DNA of 8,031 nucleotides from an uncultured Methanobrevibacter sp. (GTDB lineage: Archaea; Methanobacteriota; Methanobacteria; Methanobacteriales; Methanobacteriaceae): the NCBI RefSeq assembly GCF_937881195.1, contig NZ_CALGFC010000043.1, positions 1-8,031 on the forward strand, in the 5' to 3' direction. This document shows, in pieces, positions 5,908 through 8,031 of this stretch. How positions within the stretch are numbered: the stretch's first letter is position 1; each line of letters opens with the position of its first letter. The notes under the pieces are model-generated. The model made no database searches. It was not told the origin of the DNA and saw only the letters and a program-made list of their open reading frames with translations. Both the position numbers and the translations under genes were made by a program.

Positions 5908-7428
5908 ATGTCAAATAAAAAAAAATTCACAACAAATAAAGGAATTCCTGTACCTAATGATCAGGCATCCATTACCACAGGTAAAGGATCAAATTATACA
6001 ATGTTAGGAGATTCTCATTTAACTGAGAAACTTGCGCATTTCGGTAGAGAAAGAATACCGGAAAGAGTCGTTCATGCGAAAGGAACTGGGGCTTATGGAT
6101 ATTTTGAAGTTACAAATGACCTTTCAAAATATACTAGAGCTAAATTTCTTTCAGAAGTTGGTAAAAAAACTGAGGTTTTTATAAGATTCTCTACCGTTGG
6201 GGGAGAAAGAGGTTCTGCTGATGCAAAAAGAGATCCTCGTGGAACTGCTATGAAATATTACACTGAAGAAGGAAATTACGATCTTGTTGGAAATAATACT
6301 CCAATTTTCTTTATTAGAGATGCAATAAAATTCCCAGATTTTATACATACTCAAAAGAGAAATCCAAAAAATAACTTGGCTGATGCAGATATGTTTTGGG
6401 ATTTTATGTCCTTAACACCTGAATCAATACATCAAGCAACATTTTTATTTACAGATAGAGGAACTCCAAAAAATTTCAGACATATGGATTGTTTTGGAAG
6501 TCATACATTTATGTGGTATAATGAGAAAAATGAATATGTATGGGTAAAATATCATTTTAAAACAGCGCAAGGAATAAAAAACTTAACAAATGATGAAGCA
6601 GTTAAAATGTGCGGTGAAAATCCAGATCATGCTGTAGAAGATCTATTTAATGCTATTGAAGAGGGAAATTATCCAGAATGGAATGTTTATGTCCAAATAA
6701 TGACTCCAGAAGAAGCAGAAAAATATGAATTTGATCCATTTGATGTAACAAAAGTTTGGTTCCATGGAGATTATCCATTAATTCCTCTAGGAAAATTAGT
6801 TTTAAATAAAAATCCAGAAAATTTCTTTGCTGAAGTTGAACAGGTTGCATTCGCACCTTCAAATTTTGTTCCAGGAATTGGACCTTCACCAGACAGACTT
6901 TTGCAAGGAAGGTTATTTTCTTATGAAGACACTCAAAGGCATAGACTAGGTCCAAATCATCACCAAATTCCAATAAACAGGGCAAAAAATACTGAAGTAA
7001 ACACCTATCAAAGAGACGGGCCGATGACAGTCACAGATAATGGAGGAAGTGGGCCTAATTACTATCCAAATTCATTTGATGGGCCAGAAGTAGATGAAAC
7101 AGTTACTCCACCAACTATAGAATTGAAAGCGGAAATTAATAGACACCCAAGGCCAGTTGAAGATGTTGACTTTTTCCAAACAGGTGAACTTTGGAGAAGA
7201 GTTTTAAATGATGAGGATAAGGATCATCTAGTATATAATATAGTTGTACACTTAGGAAATGCCCAAGAAAGAATTCAATATAGACAATGTGCTCTTTTCT
7301 ACAAAGCAGAACCAGAATATGGAACACGTGTAGCTGAGGGAATTGGACTTGATATATCCAAAGTTAAAAATCTTTCTGAAATGACTCAAGAAGAAAGAGT
7401 TGAAGCCACAAAAAATGAAAAAATTTAA
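5908..7428 (+). CDS. katA: Haem catalase KatA (small-subunit, clade 3 type)
   Basis: KatA dismutates hydrogen peroxide to water and oxygen in the cytoplasm using haem b. At 506 residues it is a small-subunit monofunctional catalase. The distal-haem motif RERIPERVVHAKG carries the catalytic His56; Asn129 sits in DLVGNNTPIFF (125-135) and Ser95 in RFSTVGGERG. The haem-ligand Tyr339 is in RLFSYEDTQRHRLGPN, with Arg335 beside it. GSHTFMW, KVWFHGDYPLIPLGKLVLN and YYPNSFDGP are further family landmarks, and the sequence resembles clade 3 (bacterial KatA-like) enzymes. One oddity is Gly46 in HFGRERIPER, where catalases almost always have Asp or Asn. Catalase in M. arboriphilus is known to need haem from the medium because the organism cannot make it; the same probably holds here, and no haem gene is in view. 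The DUF454 gene follows after 23 nt, likely in one transcript. Its bacterial resemblance and repeat-rich flanks suggest an acquired gene, which is inference. Confidence 0.97.
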   Translation: MSNKKKFTTNKGIPVPNDQASITTGKGSNYTMLGDSHLTEKLAHFGRERIPERVVHAKGTGAYGYFEVTNDLSKYTRAKFLSEVGKKTEVFIRFSTVGGERGSADAKRDPRGTAMKYYTEEGNYDLVGNNTPIFFIRDAIKFPDFIHTQKRNPKNNLADADMFWDFMSLTPESIHQATFLFTDRGTPKNFRHMDCFGSHTFMWYNEKNEYVWVKYHFKTAQGIKNLTNDEAVKMCGENPDHAVEDLFNAIEEGNYPEWNVYVQIMTPEEAEKYEFDPFDVTKVWFHGDYPLIPLGKLVLNKNPENFFAEVEQVAFAPSNFVPGIGPSPDRLLQGRLFSYEDTQRHRLGPNHHQIPINRAKNTEVNTYQRDGPMTVTDNGGSGPNYYPNSFDGPEVDETVTPPTIELKAEINRHPRPVEDVDFFQTGELWRRVLNDEDKDHLVYNIVVHLGNAQERIQYRQCALFYKAEPEYGTRVAEGIGLDISKVKNLSEMTQEERVEATKNEKI

Positions 7429-7451
7429 TTGTTTTAAATAATTGTGCAAAT

Positions 7452-7847
7452 ATGGAACCTAAACGAAGCGTGTTTTTTAGCTTAGGGGTTGTTTTAGTAG
7501 GATTAGGTGCAGTAGGCATAGCTTTACCAATCTTACCGACCACTCCATTTATTTTAGCTGCTTTTTTCTGTTTTGGGAAAAGTTCAAAAAGAGCAGAAAA
7601 GTGGATTTCAAGCAATAGATACTTTGGAAGTTATATAGAAAATTATAAGAAAAAAGAAGGTATTCCACTAGATGTTAAAAGGAACAGTTTAATATTTTTA
7701 TGGTTTATGTTGACTATTTCTGCTTTAATAATAAACAGTCCAATAATTAGATTAATTTTACTTATTGTAGGAATATGTGTTAGTGCACATATTTTACTTT
7801 TAAAAACTAAAAAAGAGACTATTTGTAAAAAAGAAGATGTTTGTTAA
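7452..7847 (+). CDS. DUF454 (YbaN-type) small integral membrane protein
   Basis: This 131-residue protein has the DUF454 signature: GLGAVGIALPILPTTPFIL (17-35), then FCFGKSSKRAEKW (39-51), then FGSYIENYKKKEGIPLDVK (58-76). Hydrophobic segments at about 7-25, 27-42, 79-95 and 98-116 predict four membrane passes, or a hairpin pair on each side of a cytosolic basic loop. The family (E. coli YbaN) has no settled biochemical function. The ATG at 7452 is the only in-frame start and lacks a clear ribosome site, so translation may be coupled to katA, which ends 23 nt upstream. The C-terminal tail CKKEDVC has two cysteines six residues apart (125 and 131), possibly a redox or metal pair. Co-transcription with a haem-dependent catalase makes a role in oxygen stress or haem supply an open guess. 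Confidence 0.9.
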   Translation: MEPKRSVFFSLGVVLVGLGAVGIALPILPTTPFILAAFFCFGKSSKRAEKWISSNRYFGSYIENYKKKEGIPLDVKRNSLIFLWFMLTISALIINSPIIRLILLIVGICVSAHILLLKTKKETICKKEDVC

Positions 7848-7898
7848 AAAAGTAATTATAAAAAGAGAGATTTAATTATTATTTTGTTATTATATTAG

Positions 7899-7915
7899 TT
7901 TTTTATTAATTTTTT
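7899..7915 (+). terminator. T-tract terminator after the katA-DUF454 unit
   Basis: Two T6 runs (7899-7904 and 7910-7915) lie about 50 nt after the DUF454 stop with no strong hairpin before them. This is the usual form of archaeal intrinsic termination. The whole tail is T-rich, so the exact end point is uncertain. Confidence 0.5.
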
Positions 7916-7927
7916 CTATTAATTATT

Positions 7928-8031
7928 TATTAAATTAATTATTCCTTTTATTTATTCATTTATCTATTAAATTATCTATTAAATTAATTATTCCTTTTAT
8001 TTATTCATTTATCTATTAAATTATCTATTAA
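7928..8031. repeat. Exact 49-bp tandem repeat continuing past the window edge
   Basis: Positions 7928-7976 and 7977-8025 are identical 49-bp units, and 8026-8031 (TATTAA) begins a third. Each unit ends with TCTATTAAATTA-type sub-repeats 12 bp long, so the array has nested periodicity. It is plus-strand T-rich and noncoding. The perfect identity implies recent expansion or ongoing homogenisation; the total copy number is cut off by the window. Confidence 0.9.

Noticed and set aside
5900..5911. Upstream ATG at 5900 overlapping the katA start
   Set aside because: It is out of frame with katA by 2 nt; the ATG at 5908 gives the normal catalase N-terminus.
6151..7615. Several minus-strand open frames (63-110 codons) opposite katA and the DUF454 gene
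   Set aside because: All are antisense to well-supported genes, lack ribosome sites and have low-complexity translations.
7928..8031. CRISPR or attachment-site array at the right edge
   Set aside because: The 49-bp units abut with no spacers and are simple AT-rich tandem copies.
1..8031. tRNA or rRNA genes
   Set aside because: No GC-rich cloverleaf or conserved rRNA block stands out on either strand in DNA where such genes would be conspicuous.

Overview
This window looks like part of a chromosome from a Methanobrevibacter-type methanogen (Methanobacteriaceae). Four things point there: very AT-rich DNA, an Asn/Ser/Thr-rich secreted beta-helix 'adhesin-like' protein, a gene for a coenzyme F430 biosynthesis subunit (CfbD, methanogens and close relatives), and a haem catalase of the kind known from Methanobrevibacter arboriphilus. 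The genus is inferred from gene content and protein style; no rRNA marker is present.

Layout. Positions 1-1750, minus strand: N-terminal part of a large surface adhesin-like protein that runs off the left edge. It has a signal peptide, a parallel beta-helix repeat region, then Ig-like domains. Positions 1766-2644: about 0.9 kb of AT-rich DNA holding the adhesin promoter region, hairpins and possibly a decayed reading frame. Positions 2645-4376, plus strand: a two-gene unit, cfbD then hisH, 22 nt apart. Positions 4505-4792, minus strand: a small unrecognised protein gene convergent with hisH. Positions 4793-5907: about 1.1 kb without a gene, dominated by about 2.9 copies of a diverged ~198-bp tandem repeat, each with a 15-bp dyad, followed by AT-rich inverted repeats and the catalase promoter. 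Positions 5908-7847, plus strand: katA (haem catalase) followed after 23 nt by a DUF454/YbaN-type small membrane protein gene. Positions 7848-8031: T-rich terminator and an exact 49-bp tandem repeat that continues past the right edge.

How the genes relate. CfbD and HisH act in unrelated pathways (F430 cofactor and histidine), so their pairing looks like transcriptional linkage. The katA-DUF454 pair may be an oxygen-defence unit. Catalase in such methanogens is notable because they are known not to make haem and must obtain it from outside. No clear new defence or mobile system is visible. The least explained parts are the ~198-bp repeat array upstream of katA, the 49-bp repeat downstream of its operon, the odd adhesin start with a G6 tract and hairpin, and an Asp-to-Gly change in the catalase distal-haem motif.
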